Source: Oricola indica (GTDB lineage Bacteria; Pseudomonadota; Alphaproteobacteria; Rhizobiales; Rhizobiaceae). From it: 64,000 bases of DNA. Below are positions 38,452-47,414 of this stretch, piece after piece. Positions within the stretch are counted from its first letter, which is position 1, and each line of letters starts with the position of its first letter. The position numbers were made by a program, and so were the translations under genes. The notes under the pieces were generated by a model that worked only from the letters and a program-made list of their open reading frames with translations, had not been told where the DNA came from and did no database searches. The stretch covers positions 615,530 to 679,529 of the forward strand of contig NZ_JAINFJ010000002.1 of assembly GCF_019966595.1 (NCBI RefSeq). Reading direction: 5' to 3'.

Positions 38452-40079
38452 GCACATCCTCTCCCCTCCTCTCCGTCCGGGATCTCTCCGTCGCCTTCAC
38501 CCAGGGCGGACGCACGACCACGGCCGTCGACCGCATCTCGTTTGACATCGCAGACGGAGAGACGGTCGCGCTGGTCGGCGAGTCCGGTTCGGGCAAATCG
38601 GTCTCGGCGCTCTCGGTCCTGAAACTGCTGCAATATCCGGCGGCGAGCCATCCGTCTGGCGAGATCCGCTTCCGCGATCGCGACCTTTTGTCCGCATCCG
38701 ATGCGGAACTGCGCAGGGTGCGCGGCAACGAGATCGCGATGATCTTCCAGGAGCCGATGACCTCGCTCAATCCGCTGCATTCGATCGAAAAGCAGATCGG
38801 CGAGACGCTGAAACTGCACGGCTTCGAAGAGAAGACCATTCCCGGCCGCATTCTCGAACTGCTCGACCAGGTCGGCATCCGCGATGCGCAGAAGCGCCTG
38901 AAAGCCTATCCGCATCAATTGTCCGGCGGCCAGCGCCAGCGCGTCATGATCGCCATGGCGCTCGCCAACCAGCCGAAACTGCTCATCGCCGACGAACCGA
39001 CAACCGCGCTGGACGTGACGGTTCAGGCGCAGATCCTAAAGCTTCTGGACGATCTGAAGCGCGAACAGGGCATGTCGATGCTGTTCATCACGCATGATCT
39101 CGGCATCGTGCGCCGCATCGCCGACCGGGTCTGCGTCATGACGGACGGAAAGATCGTCGAGACCGGGCCGACGGAGAAAATCTTCACCGACCCGCAGCAC
39201 GACTACACGAAGCATCTCCTGGCCGCCGAGCCAAAAGGCCAGCCGATCCTGCTCGACGAGGGCGCGGAGACCGTCCTGACGGGCGAAGCGGTGAAGGTCT
39301 GGTTCCCGATCCGCAAGGGTCTGATGCGCAAGACGGTCGACAACATCAAGGCGGTCGATGGCGTGGACGTGACGGTGCGCGCCGGGCAGACGCTCGGCAT
39401 TGTCGGCGAGTCCGGTTCCGGCAAGACGACACTCGGCCTTGCGCTGACACGCATGATCTCCTCGCAGGGCCGCATCCGCTTCGACGGCAAGGACATCGAC
39501 GCGTTTTCATTCGAGGCCATGCGGCCGCTGCGGCGCGAAATCCAGATCGTGTTCCAGGACCCGTTCGGCTCGCTGAGCCCGCGCATGTCGATCGCCGAGA
39601 TCGTCGGCGAAGGGCTCGCGATCCACGAACCGGGCCTTTCCCGCGACGGCCGCGACCAGCGCGTCGTCGAGGCGCTCAAGGAGGTCGGGCTCGATCCGGA
39701 AACGCGGTTCCGCTACCCGCATGAATTCTCCGGCGGCCAGCGCCAGCGCGTCGCCATTGCGCGCGCCATGGTGCTCAAGCCCAAATTCGTCATGCTGGAC
39801 GAGCCGACCTCCGCGCTCGACATGAGCGTGCAGGCGCAGGTCGTCGACCTGTTGCGCGACCTGCAGCGCAAGCACAACCTCGCCTACCTCTTCATCAGCC
39901 ACGACCTGAAAGTCGTGCGCGCGCTCGCCAATGAGGTGATGGTGATGCGCAATGGCGAGGTGGTGGAACAGGGCCGTTCGAACGAGATCTTCGACGCGCC
40001 GAAAACCGATTACACCAAGGCGCTGATGGCCGCCGCCTTCGACATCGAAGTCGCGCCGGCGGGCGTCGTCAGCGAGTAG
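38448..40079 (+). CDS. yejF: Microcin C/peptide ABC transporter ATP-binding protein YejF
   Basis: 543-aa double ATPase. The first domain has Walker [25 protein letters not shown] and [14 protein letters not shown]; the second has [27 protein letters not shown] and [14 protein letters not shown]. Each half is followed by an oligopeptide-transporter C-terminal stretch (EIFxxPxxxYTK, seen twice). It powers YejBE. The ATG at 38448 overlaps the exchanger stop. Confidence 0.95.
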   Translation: MSTSSPLLSVRDLSVAFTQGGRTTTAVDRISFDIADGETVALVGESGSGKSVSALSVLKLLQYPAASHPSGEIRFRDRDLLSASDAELRRVRGNEIAMIFQEPMTSLNPLHSIEKQIGETLKLHGFEEKTIPGRILELLDQVGIRDAQKRLKAYPHQLSGGQRQRVMIAMALANQPKLLIADEPTTALDVTVQAQILKLLDDLKREQGMSMLFITHDLGIVRRIADRVCVMTDGKIVETGPTEKIFTDPQHDYTKHLLAAEPKGQPILLDEGAETVLTGEAVKVWFPIRKGLMRKTVDNIKAVDGVDVTVRAGQTLGIVGESGSGKTTLGLALTRMISSQGRIRFDGKDIDAFSFEAMRPLRREIQIVFQDPFGSLSPRMSIAEIVGEGLAIHEPGLSRDGRDQRVVEALKEVGLDPETRFRYPHEFSGGQRQRVAIARAMVLKPKFVMLDEPTSALDMSVQAQVVDLLRDLQRKHNLAYLFISHDLKVVRALANEVMVMRNGEVVEQGRSNEIFDAPKTDYTKALMAAAFDIEVAPAGVVSE

Positions 40080-40083
40080 TACA

Positions 40084-41040
40084 ATGGCATCCACGGGCAA
40101 GATACTTCTCTCCGTCACCGGTTTCGATCCCGCCGTCTGGCGCGCCGAACTGGAGAAGGCCGCACCCGACCGGGTCGTCGTCGAAGAGCCCTCGGGGCCG
40201 AACGATCCGGAGATCGACTATGCAATCGTCTGGAAGCAGCGGCCCGGCGTTTTGAAAGGCTTGCCGAACCTCAAGGCGATCTTCTCCATCGGGGCCGGCG
40301 TCGATCACATCTTCGCCGAGGGCGACCTGCCGGATGTTCCGATCGTCCGCGCCGTCGCCGACGACCTGACCCAGCGGATGAGTGAATATGTCGTCTGGCA
40401 GGTGCTCGACCATCACCGCAAGGGCATGCTCTATCGCGACCAGCAGGCGAACCGGATCTGGCACGAGGACCGGATGCAGCCTGCTGCGAGCGAGGTCACG
40501 GTCGGCATTCTCGGTCTCGGTCATCTGGGCCGCGACGCCGCCGAGAAACTGCTTGCGCTCGGGTTCCGCGTCACCGGCTGGAGCCGCACGCCGAAGGCGG
40601 CCGAAGGCGTCGGCACCTACGCGGGAGAGGCGGGGCTCGGGCCGTTTCTCGCCGAAGCCGACATCGTCGTCTGCCTGCTGCCGCTGACCCCGGCGACCGA
40701 AGGCATCCTCTCGCAGACGCTATTCTCGAAAATGAAGACGCGCGGACCGCTCGGCGCGCCGATCCTGATCAGTGCCGGGCGCGGACGCCTGCAAGTGGAG
40801 GCAGACATTCTCGCCGCGCTGGAAAGCGGCAGGCTCGGCGCGGCCTCGCTCGACGTGTTCGAAACAGAGCCCCTTCCCGACGACAGCCCCTTATGGAGCC
40901 ATCCCCGCGTCACGATCACGCCACATGCCGCCGCCGCCTCCGTGCCGTCGGCGCTGATCCCGCCGATGATCCGGCAGATGGATGCCCATGATCGCGGCGA
41001 AGCGCTGACGAACCTCGTGGACCGCGACGCCGGCTACTGA
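40084..41040 (+). CDS. D-2-hydroxyacid dehydrogenase, glyoxylate/hydroxypyruvate reductase A-like
   Basis: 318 aa. The NAD(P)-binding motif GILGLGHLGRDAAEKLLALG lies at about 140-160. The catalytic Arg is in ISAGRGRLQVEADIL, the Glu in DVFETEPLPDDSPLW, and the His in TPHAAAASVP. This is the GhrA-type set (short N-terminal domain, PLPxxSPLW motif). It probably reduces glyoxylate or hydroxypyruvate. It begins 4 bp after yejF, so it is likely read from the same transcript, although no functional link is obvious. Confidence 0.9.
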   Translation: MASTGKILLSVTGFDPAVWRAELEKAAPDRVVVEEPSGPNDPEIDYAIVWKQRPGVLKGLPNLKAIFSIGAGVDHIFAEGDLPDVPIVRAVADDLTQRMSEYVVWQVLDHHRKGMLYRDQQANRIWHEDRMQPAASEVTVGILGLGHLGRDAAEKLLALGFRVTGWSRTPKAAEGVGTYAGEAGLGPFLAEADIVVCLLPLTPATEGILSQTLFSKMKTRGPLGAPILISAGRGRLQVEADILAALESGRLGAASLDVFETEPLPDDSPLWSHPRVTITPHAAAASVPSALIPPMIRQMDAHDRGEALTNLVDRDAGY

Positions 41041-41156
41041 TGCATTTCAGGTTTCCATTGGATCAGAATGCGCCGCCTTTTCGCGACTGGATACTGAACG
41101 CGGTGCAGGCCCCGCCTCCCTGCGTCAACGAGTAACGCGACCCCGGTCGGGTAATG

Positions 41157-41657
41157 TCACCGGCCACGGGGCGGATTGAAATCGAGGCGGTATTTGAGAA
41201 ACGCCTCGCCCGCATGGTCCACCTCTCCAACAAAGCGGGCACCGATCCTTTCGAGCGCTCCAAGCTTCTTTCGTGAAGGCGGCAGCAGGAACGTGACGAA
41301 GGGAATGCGCTCGTCGGAGCGGGCGAATTCGAGTGCCTTGCGGGTGATGCGCGCGCCAAGCCCGAAGCGATCGGGTTTGAGAACGAGGCCATAGTCCCAC
41401 TCGTCGCCTTCCTTCTGGAAGCCGCCCCAGCCGACATAGGCCCCGTCGCAAAGAATAGCCCAGTGACCCAGTCCGTCCTCGCGCCAGCGGGCCTCCTTCG
41501 CCTCGACAAAGGCGCGAGAGGCGGCATCGTCCCACCGGCCGGTCAGGAGCGGCATATGCTCCGCCATACGTGGATCCGACATATGCGCGGTGATCTCGAT
41601 GAGGTCGATCTCGCCAAGGCGTGTAAAGGCGATCCCGGTTTCGGGGCTGTTCGTCAT
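41157..41657 (-). CDS. GNAT family N-acetyltransferase
   Basis: 166-aa Gcn5-related acetyltransferase of the RimJ-like type. The central strand HWAILCDGAYVGWGGFQ is followed by the acyl-CoA-binding region GLVLKPDRFGLGARITRKALEFA, with a degenerate Q/RxxGxG/A loop (RFGLGA). KKLGALERIGARFVGEV is the typical late helix. Acceptor unknown. It is an isolated gene with gaps of just over 100 bp on each side, in which I see nothing convincing. Confidence 0.85.
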   Translation of the reverse strand: MTNSPETGIAFTRLGEIDLIEITAHMSDPRMAEHMPLLTGRWDDAASRAFVEAKEARWREDGLGHWAILCDGAYVGWGGFQKEGDEWDYGLVLKPDRFGLGARITRKALEFARSDERIPFVTFLLPPSRKKLGALERIGARFVGEVDHAGEAFLKYRLDFNPPRGR

Positions 41658-41779
41658 CGCTGTTCGATCCGTCGAAAAATGGCTGTCGCGCGCCTATCAC
41701 CGGAGCCGTCAGGCGCAAAGACCGGTTCTCGCGGCTAACGGCAATGTGAAAGCGCGTTACCGGCTGGCGCGGTTCAGAT

Positions 41780-42646
41780 TCAGGGACGCCTGACCGACGT
41801 CGGCGGGCCGAACAGCGGCTCGATCCGGGCAATCGCGGCGGCAAGCGGTTCGAGCGCGACATTCATGGTCGAACCGTTGGCGTGCAACAGGTTCTCCGCA
41901 TCGACCATGATGCCGACATGTCCTTTCCAGAAAACCAGATCGCCGCGCCGCAGGGACGAAAAGTCGCCGCCTGTCTCCAGCACCACGCCGATGGTCGCCT
42001 CCTGCATGTCGCTGTCGCGCAGCACGGTGCGTCCGGCCATCGCCATGGACAGTTGGACGAGGCCGGAACAGTCGATTCCGAAGCCCGATGTGCCGCCCCA
42101 GAGATACGGCGTGTGCAGGAAACGTTCGGCCGCCGTCACATAATCCGTTTCCGTCTCGCCGACCGGCGCGACATGGGCGGCGGCCAGTGCCGTGCCGTCG
42201 GCCAGAACGGCATAGCGCGTGCCGCGCCGCTCTTCCGTCGAGACGACCGTGACAAGCGCGCCCATCGACAGGGCGCGCAACGGCGGCATCTTCAGATCCG
42301 GGCCGGGATAGACGAAGCTTCGTTGCGCCGTGACACGATGTGTCGGCGCGGCGATTTCGCCGTCAAACAGCGCCTCGTCCGGCGCATAGCCGACATAGCC
42401 GTCGCGCTCGCCCTGCACCCAGGCCCAGCCTTCCTCGCTCTCGAAGACGCGGACGCGGTCGCCGGTCACGAATTGCGTATCCAGGCCGGCGTCATGCGCC
42501 GGCGCGCGGCGGATATCGACAGCAGGCGCAACAACGATGGCCGGATGCCCCTCGACGAAGGCCTCCGCCTCGACCCGCCCTTTCAGCCTTATGTCGGCGA
42601 GATCCGGTCGGAATGCGTGCAAACGGCGATCGAGCGTATCCGTCAC
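41780..42646 (-). CDS. NlpC/P60 (C40) family cell-wall peptidase with SH3 domains
   Basis: 288-aa protein. Two SH3-like regions (about 35-95 and 100-155) precede a papain-like NlpC/P60 domain. The catalytic Cys is in IDCSGLVQLSM (about 205-215), the His in FWKGHVGIMVD, and a third residue in LLHANG. Such enzymes cleave gamma-D-Glu-diaminopimelate bonds in peptidoglycan peptides. No signal peptide is visible, which fits the rhizobial group that may recycle muropeptides in the cytosol or be exported otherwise. The GTG start overlaps the MarR stop (GTGA). Confidence 0.9.
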   Translation of the reverse strand: MTDTLDRRLHAFRPDLADIRLKGRVEAEAFVEGHPAIVVAPAVDIRRAPAHDAGLDTQFVTGDRVRVFESEEGWAWVQGERDGYVGYAPDEALFDGEIAAPTHRVTAQRSFVYPGPDLKMPPLRALSMGALVTVVSTEERRGTRYAVLADGTALAAAHVAPVGETETDYVTAAERFLHTPYLWGGTSGFGIDCSGLVQLSMAMAGRTVLRDSDMQEATIGVVLETGGDFSSLRRGDLVFWKGHVGIMVDAENLLHANGSTMNVALEPLAAAIARIEPLFGPPTSVRRP

Positions 42647-42993
42647 AACGGCAGTTCCCGCGCTCTTGCGATGATCACGTCGGCAAGCCGCTCAAGGTAG
42701 AGCGATCCCTCGACAGTGCGCGAAATGACGACATTGCGCTTGTCGCGCGGGTCCCGATGCCGGGTCACGAGCTTGCGCGATCCCATGGAATCGAGCGCGC
42801 GCGTGATCACCGGTTTGGTGACGTTCAGCTTGGCCGCGAGGCCGCGCACGGTATGCGGCGGCGGCTCCAGATAGATGGAGAGCAGGATCGCCATCTGGCG
42901 CAATGTCAGGTCCGGCGCATCGTCGCGCACTTCGGACGTCGCCACCTGATGCCACAATGTCAGCGCCTGGCTCGCCCGCAAGCGAATGGACAT
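42643..42993 (-). CDS. MarR family transcriptional regulator
   Basis: 116-aa winged-helix protein: LTLRQMAILLSIYLEPPPHT, the recognition-helix region VRGLAAKLNVTKPVITRALD, then the wing SRKLVTRHRDPRDKRNVVIS. This is the MarR core with shortened ends. It is translationally coupled to the NlpC/P60 gene. An M17 aminopeptidase gene follows the same direction just upstream, so a peptide or cell-wall recycling theme is possible (inference). Confidence 0.88.
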   Translation of the reverse strand: MSIRLRASQALTLWHQVATSEVRDDAPDLTLRQMAILLSIYLEPPPHTVRGLAAKLNVTKPVITRALDSMGSRKLVTRHRDPRDKRNVVISRTVEGSLYLERLADVIIARARELPL

Positions 42994-43066
42994 GAACCGC
43001 TCATCTTATCGTTTCGGTTCCGGCACAATATGCGCGAAACCTTAAAAAACGCAATATGAGCGGGAA

Positions 43067-44461
43067 TCAGGCCGTTCCGTAACGATGTTTCAGCGCGACC
43101 AGCATGGCGCGTATGCCCTGGGCCTCTCCGCCGACCTGCGCATGCGGCTTGGCCGACAGGCTCCAGGCGAAGATATCGAAATGCGCCCAACTGCTGGTTT
43201 CCGTCACGAAACGCTGCAGGAAAAGCGCCGCCGTCACGGAGCCCGCCATCCCGTCCGTCGTCACGTTGCAGAGATCGGCGACCGAAGAGTTCAATCCCTT
43301 CGCATAGGGCGCCCAGAGCGGCATGCGCCACAGCGGGTCGTGCTCCTGCAGCGAAGCCGAGGCGAGCGCGTCGGCGAAGGCATCGTCGGTCGAGTAGAAG
43401 GGCGGAACATCAGGGCCAAGCGCAACACGCGCCGCGCCGGTCAGCGTCGCCATGTCGATCAGCATGTCCGGCTTTTCCTCGTCGGCGCAGGTCAGCGCAT
43501 CGGCGAGGATCAGCCGGCCCTCGGCATCGGTGTTGCCGATCTCGACGGTCAGGCCCTTTCGGCTCGGGAAGATATCGCCGGGCCGGAACGCGTCGCCGGC
43601 GATCGCGTTCTCGACGGCCGGGATCAGCACGCGCAGCCGGACATCCAGCTTCATGTCGACGATCAGCGAGGCGAGCGCCAGCACGTTGGCCGCGCCGCCC
43701 ATGTCCTTCTTCATGTTGCGCATGCCCGAAGCGGGCTTGATATCGAGACCGCCGGTGTCGAAGGCGACGCCCTTGCCGACCAGCGTCAGTCGGGGCGCGT
43801 CGGGTTTGCCCCAGCGCATGTCGATCAGCCTGGGCGCGGAAACCGAAGCCCGGCCGACCGCATGGATCAGCGGAAAATTCTGCTCCAGAAGGTCGGCGCC
43901 CTTGATCACCTCGACCGTCATGTCCCGGTCGCGAGCGACATCGCGGGCGGCCGCCTCGATCTCGTCGGGACCGAGATCGTTGGCCGGCGTGTTGACGAGA
44001 TCGCGGGCCAGCCAGGAGGCACGCGCGAACGCGGCGATCTCGTCGTGGTCCAGCGAGGCGTCGAGGATCAGCCGGGGCTGCTTGCCCGCCTGCTTGCGAT
44101 AGCGTCCGAAGCGATAGGCGCCGAGCAGGAAGCCGAGGCTCGCGAGGCGAAGATCCGTATTCGCGCCGCCCTCGAAATACCAGTCGCCTTCCGGCAGCTT
44201 GCGCGCAAGTGCGCCCGCGACGAAGGGATCGCCGCCGTCGCCGAGACCCAGCACCGCACCGGCAAGACCTCCATCGCCTCGCGGAAGAAGCAGCACTTCG
44301 CCCGCGCCAGCCTTGAAGCCGTTCCGATCGATCCACTGCCGGGCCGTATCGTCCAGTGCGCCGTGCTTTTCCAATCCATCCGCCTGAACGAGCCAAACCG
44401 GCCGTGCATCCGCCGGACGGCGATCCGCCGGTGCCAAAACCTCTTCGAGTTTCATGTTCAT
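43067..44461 (-). CDS. M17 family leucyl aminopeptidase
   Basis: 464-aa zinc metallo-exopeptidase. The C-terminal catalytic domain has VGKGVAFDTGGLDIKPASGM (metal-binding Lys and Asp), NTDAEGRLILADAL (the M17 signature Asp-Ala-Glu-Gly-Arg) and LIDMATLTGAARVALG. The N-terminal domain is shorter than in E. coli PepA, as in rhizobial homologues. The start near 44461 (MNMKLEEVLAPAD) is preferred; in-frame codons up to 44503 exist. Divergent from tadD. Confidence 0.92.
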   Translation of the reverse strand: MNMKLEEVLAPADRRPADARPVWLVQADGLEKHGALDDTARQWIDRNGFKAGAGEVLLLPRGDGGLAGAVLGLGDGGDPFVAGALARKLPEGDWYFEGGANTDLRLASLGFLLGAYRFGRYRKQAGKQPRLILDASLDHDEIAAFARASWLARDLVNTPANDLGPDEIEAAARDVARDRDMTVEVIKGADLLEQNFPLIHAVGRASVSAPRLIDMRWGKPDAPRLTLVGKGVAFDTGGLDIKPASGMRNMKKDMGGAANVLALASLIVDMKLDVRLRVLIPAVENAIAGDAFRPGDIFPSRKGLTVEIGNTDAEGRLILADALTCADEEKPDMLIDMATLTGAARVALGPDVPPFYSTDDAFADALASASLQEHDPLWRMPLWAPYAKGLNSSVADLCNVTTDGMAGSVTAALFLQRFVTETSSWAHFDIFAWSLSAKPHAQVGGEAQGIRAMLVALKHRYGTA

Positions 44462-44495
44462 TCCATCCGATTCCGTGCCCGCCGAAGCGAGGTCA

Positions 44496-44516
44496 TTAAC
44501 CAACCGTTAGGGTTAA
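44496..44516. promoter_or_regulatory. TTAACC...TTAGGGTTAA element upstream of tadD
   Basis: Inverted TTAACC-N9-GGTTAA, which also contains TTAA-N7-TTAG, a near match to the alphaproteobacterial CtrA box (TTAA-N7-TTAA). It lies about 80 bp before tadD in the gap shared with the M17 gene. The word TTAGGGTTAA recurs exactly upstream of cpaB. Confidence 0.4.
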
Positions 44517-44596
44517 CAGAATATTGCTTTTGGCCAGAGTTTCATCGTCATTCTTCGCGGCTCATCCACCGAAAGACGGCCGCACGGGAGCGCAGC

Positions 44597-45421
44597 ATGG
44601 TGCGGATCAGAAGCGGAAAGACAGGCAGGACGACACGGACGGCATTGCGCCTGGCGGTCCTTGTGCTTGCGGCAACAGCCGTCACGGCCTGCGCGAACCG
44701 CTCGCTGACGACCGGGTCGATCGGCTCGCCGGCGCAAAAGCCGGTCGAGCAGATGACCGCCGTGGAACTGGAACAGGCGCTCGGCTCCTATTCGAAGCTC
44801 TACGAACAGCGGCCGGGCGACAAGACCGTCGCAATGGCATACGCCTCGATCCTGCGTATGAACGACCGCAACGAGCAGGCGCTTGCCGTCATGCGCAAGG
44901 CGGCGATCAAGCATTCCGACGACCGCGACGTGCTCGCCGCCTACGGCAAGGCGCTGGCCGGCGCCGGGCAGTTCACCGCCGCGCTCGATGCGATCCAGCG
45001 CGCACAGGACCCGACCAATCCTGACTGGCGGCTGCTTTCAGCCGAAGGCGCGATCTACGACCAGACCAACCGGCCGACCGAGGCCCGGCTGCGCTATCAG
45101 AAGGCCCTCAAGCTGCGGCCGAACGAACCGACGATCCTGTCCAATCTCGGCATGAGCCACCTTCTGGAAGGCAATCTGAAACAGGCCGAGACCTATCTGC
45201 GCCAGGCCGCCGCCCAGCCGGCCGCCGACAGCCGCGTGCGCCAGAACCTGGCCCTCGTCGTCGGCCTCCAGGGCCGGTTCGACGAAGCCGAGCAGATCGC
45301 ACGGCGCGAATTGTCGCCGCAGCAGGCGGAAGCCAATGTCGGCTATCTGCGCCAGATGCTGGCGCAGCAGAACGCCTGGAACCTCATCAAGCAGGAAGAC
45401 AAGAAGATCGCTTCGCAGTAG
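44597..45421 (+). CDS. tadD: Tad pilus assembly lipoprotein TadD (TPR)
   Basis: 274-aa protein with a signal sequence and lipobox-like VTAC (LAATAVTACANRS). The rest is TPR helices: DRDVLAAYGKALAGAGQFTAALDAI, NEPTILSNLGMSHLLEGNLKQAETYL and others, about four to five repeats (about 60-240). TadD acts as a pilotin-like outer-membrane factor for the Tad secretin. The start at 44597 has GGGAG upstream; a long open frame further 5' is antisense to the aminopeptidase. It is separated from the other tad genes by about 2 kb and lies on the opposite strand. Confidence 0.88.
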   Translation: MVRIRSGKTGRTTRTALRLAVLVLAATAVTACANRSLTTGSIGSPAQKPVEQMTAVELEQALGSYSKLYEQRPGDKTVAMAYASILRMNDRNEQALAVMRKAAIKHSDDRDVLAAYGKALAGAGQFTAALDAIQRAQDPTNPDWRLLSAEGAIYDQTNRPTEARLRYQKALKLRPNEPTILSNLGMSHLLEGNLKQAETYLRQAAAQPAADSRVRQNLALVVGLQGRFDEAEQIARRELSPQQAEANVGYLRQMLAQQNAWNLIKQEDKKIASQ

Positions 45422-45663
45422 GCAGGCTGTAGTCTGACACCAGGTTCTGTACATGTCGGCCCTATAGAAGGGGCCCTAGGGCGATCTGCGACGACGCCTC
45501 AGAAGGCCTTAAGAACCGCGCGGTCTACGTCAGAACGTCGGTGATAGGCTATGATGCTAAACAGGTTTCCGATTTGAGGGCAGAGCCTCGAAGGAGCGCG
45601 CGGCGCTATGCTCCCAGAGGGCGATAAGCAAAACCAAGTCGGACGCCATTGTAGCCAACGACT

Positions 45664-46146
45664 TTATTCAAATGGGTTAATCCTATCGACGATCCGCATA
45701 GCGACCTCCGCCATTTCACGCCCCCATTGTGTTGCGAGTTCGAGCTGTTGAATTGGGACAGCGTCCACTGCTAGTTCGTTCTCGCCAGTCTTTTCAAACA
45801 CTGCGAACAACACATAATCGCGGTCAGTGCTTTTCACCCCCACGCATTTGGAATGCGCAATGGGTTTTCGGACCTTGGAATACAGCTCATAGTTTTTCTT
45901 GTGCCTCTTAACGGCTCGTGCCGCCTCAGCACCGTTCGGCGCATCGCGCAACACTTTGTATAATTCGCGGAACTTGGCTGATGCGGGATAACTCCCGACC
46001 TTCTCAGCACCGTCCGCCATCGACAGGCCCAACGCGCACGACACCAGCATCCCAAGAGCTGAATCCAACTCTCCCCAGGCAAGAATCAGGTCGAGCATCG
46101 CATCTCGATGTCTTTGTTCGAGCGGTACGGGGTGCCAATCCAACAC
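45664..46146 (-). CDS. Hypothetical protein, about 160 aa, possibly HEPN-like
   Basis: No family recognised. The protein is mostly helical with a C-terminal ELATQWGREMAEVAMRIVDRI. Lower GC and mixed codon use set it apart from its neighbours, suggesting recent acquisition. KNYELYSKVRKPIAHSK resembles the R-x-x-x-x-H helix of HEPN-type domains (weak). There is no upstream ATG. A GGAGG site lies just before GTG 46146 and TTG 46143, while TTG 46161 is also in frame; GTG is my choice. Confidence 0.55.
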   Translation of the reverse strand: MLDWHPVPLEQRHRDAMLDLILAWGELDSALGMLVSCALGLSMADGAEKVGSYPASAKFRELYKVLRDAPNGAEAARAVKRHKKNYELYSKVRKPIAHSKCVGVKSTDRDYVLFAVFEKTGENELAVDAVPIQQLELATQWGREMAEVAMRIVDRINPFE

Positions 46147-46168
46147 GTTTCCTCCACTCAATGGCCTA

Positions 46169-46367
46169 TTACCTCAACGGCCAACCTGCCCAGACGACAC
46201 GGGCGCGGACCTGTATCTTCTCGTCGGCATATTCGCGGTCCACGATCTCGGGGTTGTAGCGCTCATTATCGGACAGGGTCTGGGTAGAGCCGTCGAGCAT
46301 ATTCTGCGGGCTCTTCACAAACAAATTGCCGTCTATGGAAACCGGCGACGCCCCGGAGTTAGGCCCG
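46169..46367 (-). other. Coding-like remnant without a start codon
   Basis: A minus-strand reading frame (contains DGNLFVKSPQNMLDGSTQTL and ends VWAGWPLR at 46169) has protein-like composition for about 60 codons but lacks a plausible start. It abuts the end of the dehydrogenase gene. It may be the tail of a disrupted gene brought in with the neighbouring low-GC gene. Confidence 0.3.
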
Positions 46368-47288
46368 TCAGGTGTGCTCGACCTCCCATGGCGCCTGCCA
46401 ATCGCCTTCAACGCGCAAGGCGACGCCCGCATCGTCCTCGACCACCTTGCAAACCGTCATCTCGCCGGCATCGACGCCGTAGCGTTCCGCCGCTTCCTTG
46501 AAACGGGCGTGGCAGGCATCCGTCATGTCCGAGCGTGTCCCGGTCTCGCGCATCAGTTCATCGATCAGGCCGAGATCCTTCAGGCACAGCTTGAGCGGAA
46601 AGGAGGGATCGTAGTGGCCCGCGAAGATCGACGGCACGTCATGTTGCATGACGAAGGAATCGGCTGCGCCGCCCTTCATGACCTCCCACCAGACCTTCGG
46701 ATCGATTCCGGCCTTCTCGGCGCAGACCATCGCCTCGCCGATCGCCGCGGCATGGATCTTCCAGAGCTGGTTGTTGACGAGCTTCGCGACATAACCGTTG
46801 CCATATTTACCGACCTTGCGAATCTCGCCCATCGCCTCGATGACCGGGCGGGCCGCCTCGATATCCGCGTCCTCGCCGCCGACGAACATCGGCATGTCGC
46901 CGCGAATGGCGGCATCGACGGAGCCTGTCACCGGCGCGTCGATCGGCCGGCCGCCCTTCGCGACGAAAGGCTCGATCAACTCGCGCATGAAGCCGGGAGA
47001 CGATGTCGTCAAATCGATCCACAATTTGCCGCCGCAGTCGCCATGGATGAGGCCGCCATCGCCGTTCAGAACCTGTTGGAGATGCGGCGGTCCGAAGACC
47101 ATGGAAACGACGCAGTCGACCCGGTCGATCATTTCCTTCGGGCTGGCGACCCATGTCGCGCCCAACTCCTCGATCGGGTGGGCCGCCTCGCGGCGCAAAT
47201 CGAAAACAGAGAGATCGAAGCCGGCGCGGCGAATGTTTTTCGCCGCGTTGCCGCCCATTGTTCCAAGACCGATAAATCCAACCTTCAT
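46368..47288 (-). CDS. NAD(P)-dependent beta-hydroxyacid dehydrogenase (3-hydroxyisobutyrate dehydrogenase family)
   Basis: 306 aa. The start at 47288 (MKVGFIGLGTMGGNAAKNIR) coincides with the Rossmann motif and is preceded by AAAGGGGG. DAPVTGSVDAAIRGDMPMFV is the substrate loop, and the catalytic Lys lies in GNGYVAKLVNNQLWKIHA. Substrate unresolved. It lies downstream of tadC on the same strand, separated by a hairpin, so it is probably independent of the pilus operon. Confidence 0.88.
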   Translation of the reverse strand: MKVGFIGLGTMGGNAAKNIRRAGFDLSVFDLRREAAHPIEELGATWVASPKEMIDRVDCVVSMVFGPPHLQQVLNGDGGLIHGDCGGKLWIDLTTSSPGFMRELIEPFVAKGGRPIDAPVTGSVDAAIRGDMPMFVGGEDADIEAARPVIEAMGEIRKVGKYGNGYVAKLVNNQLWKIHAAAIGEAMVCAEKAGIDPKVWWEVMKGGAADSFVMQHDVPSIFAGHYDPSFPLKLCLKDLGLIDELMRETGTRSDMTDACHARFKEAAERYGVDAGEMTVCKVVEDDAGVALRVEGDWQAPWEVEHT

Positions 47289-47317
47289 GAAGCCCCCTTT
47301 GCCTCTGTTGAGCATTA

Positions 47318-47337
47318 AAGGCGGGTGATCCCGCCTT
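47318..47337 (-). terminator. Candidate terminator after the Tad operon
   Basis: A perfect 8-bp stem AAGGCGGG / CCCGCCTT with a TGAT loop, followed in the minus direction by TTTAAT. It lies about 80 bp beyond tadC. The U-tract is short, so efficiency is uncertain. Confidence 0.45.
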
Positions 47338-47414
47338 CAGGCGCAGTCAAGCATTCGCCACCGGGGCGAGGCAAGGCGAGGAGGCGACGTCCCCGAAACC
47401 GGGGACGACAGGCG

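Noticed and set aside
45422..45663. Possible tRNA or attachment site at the edge of the foreign segment
   Set aside because: No cloverleaf, no TTCGANTC T-loop and no matching direct repeats at the two edges could be found by eye.
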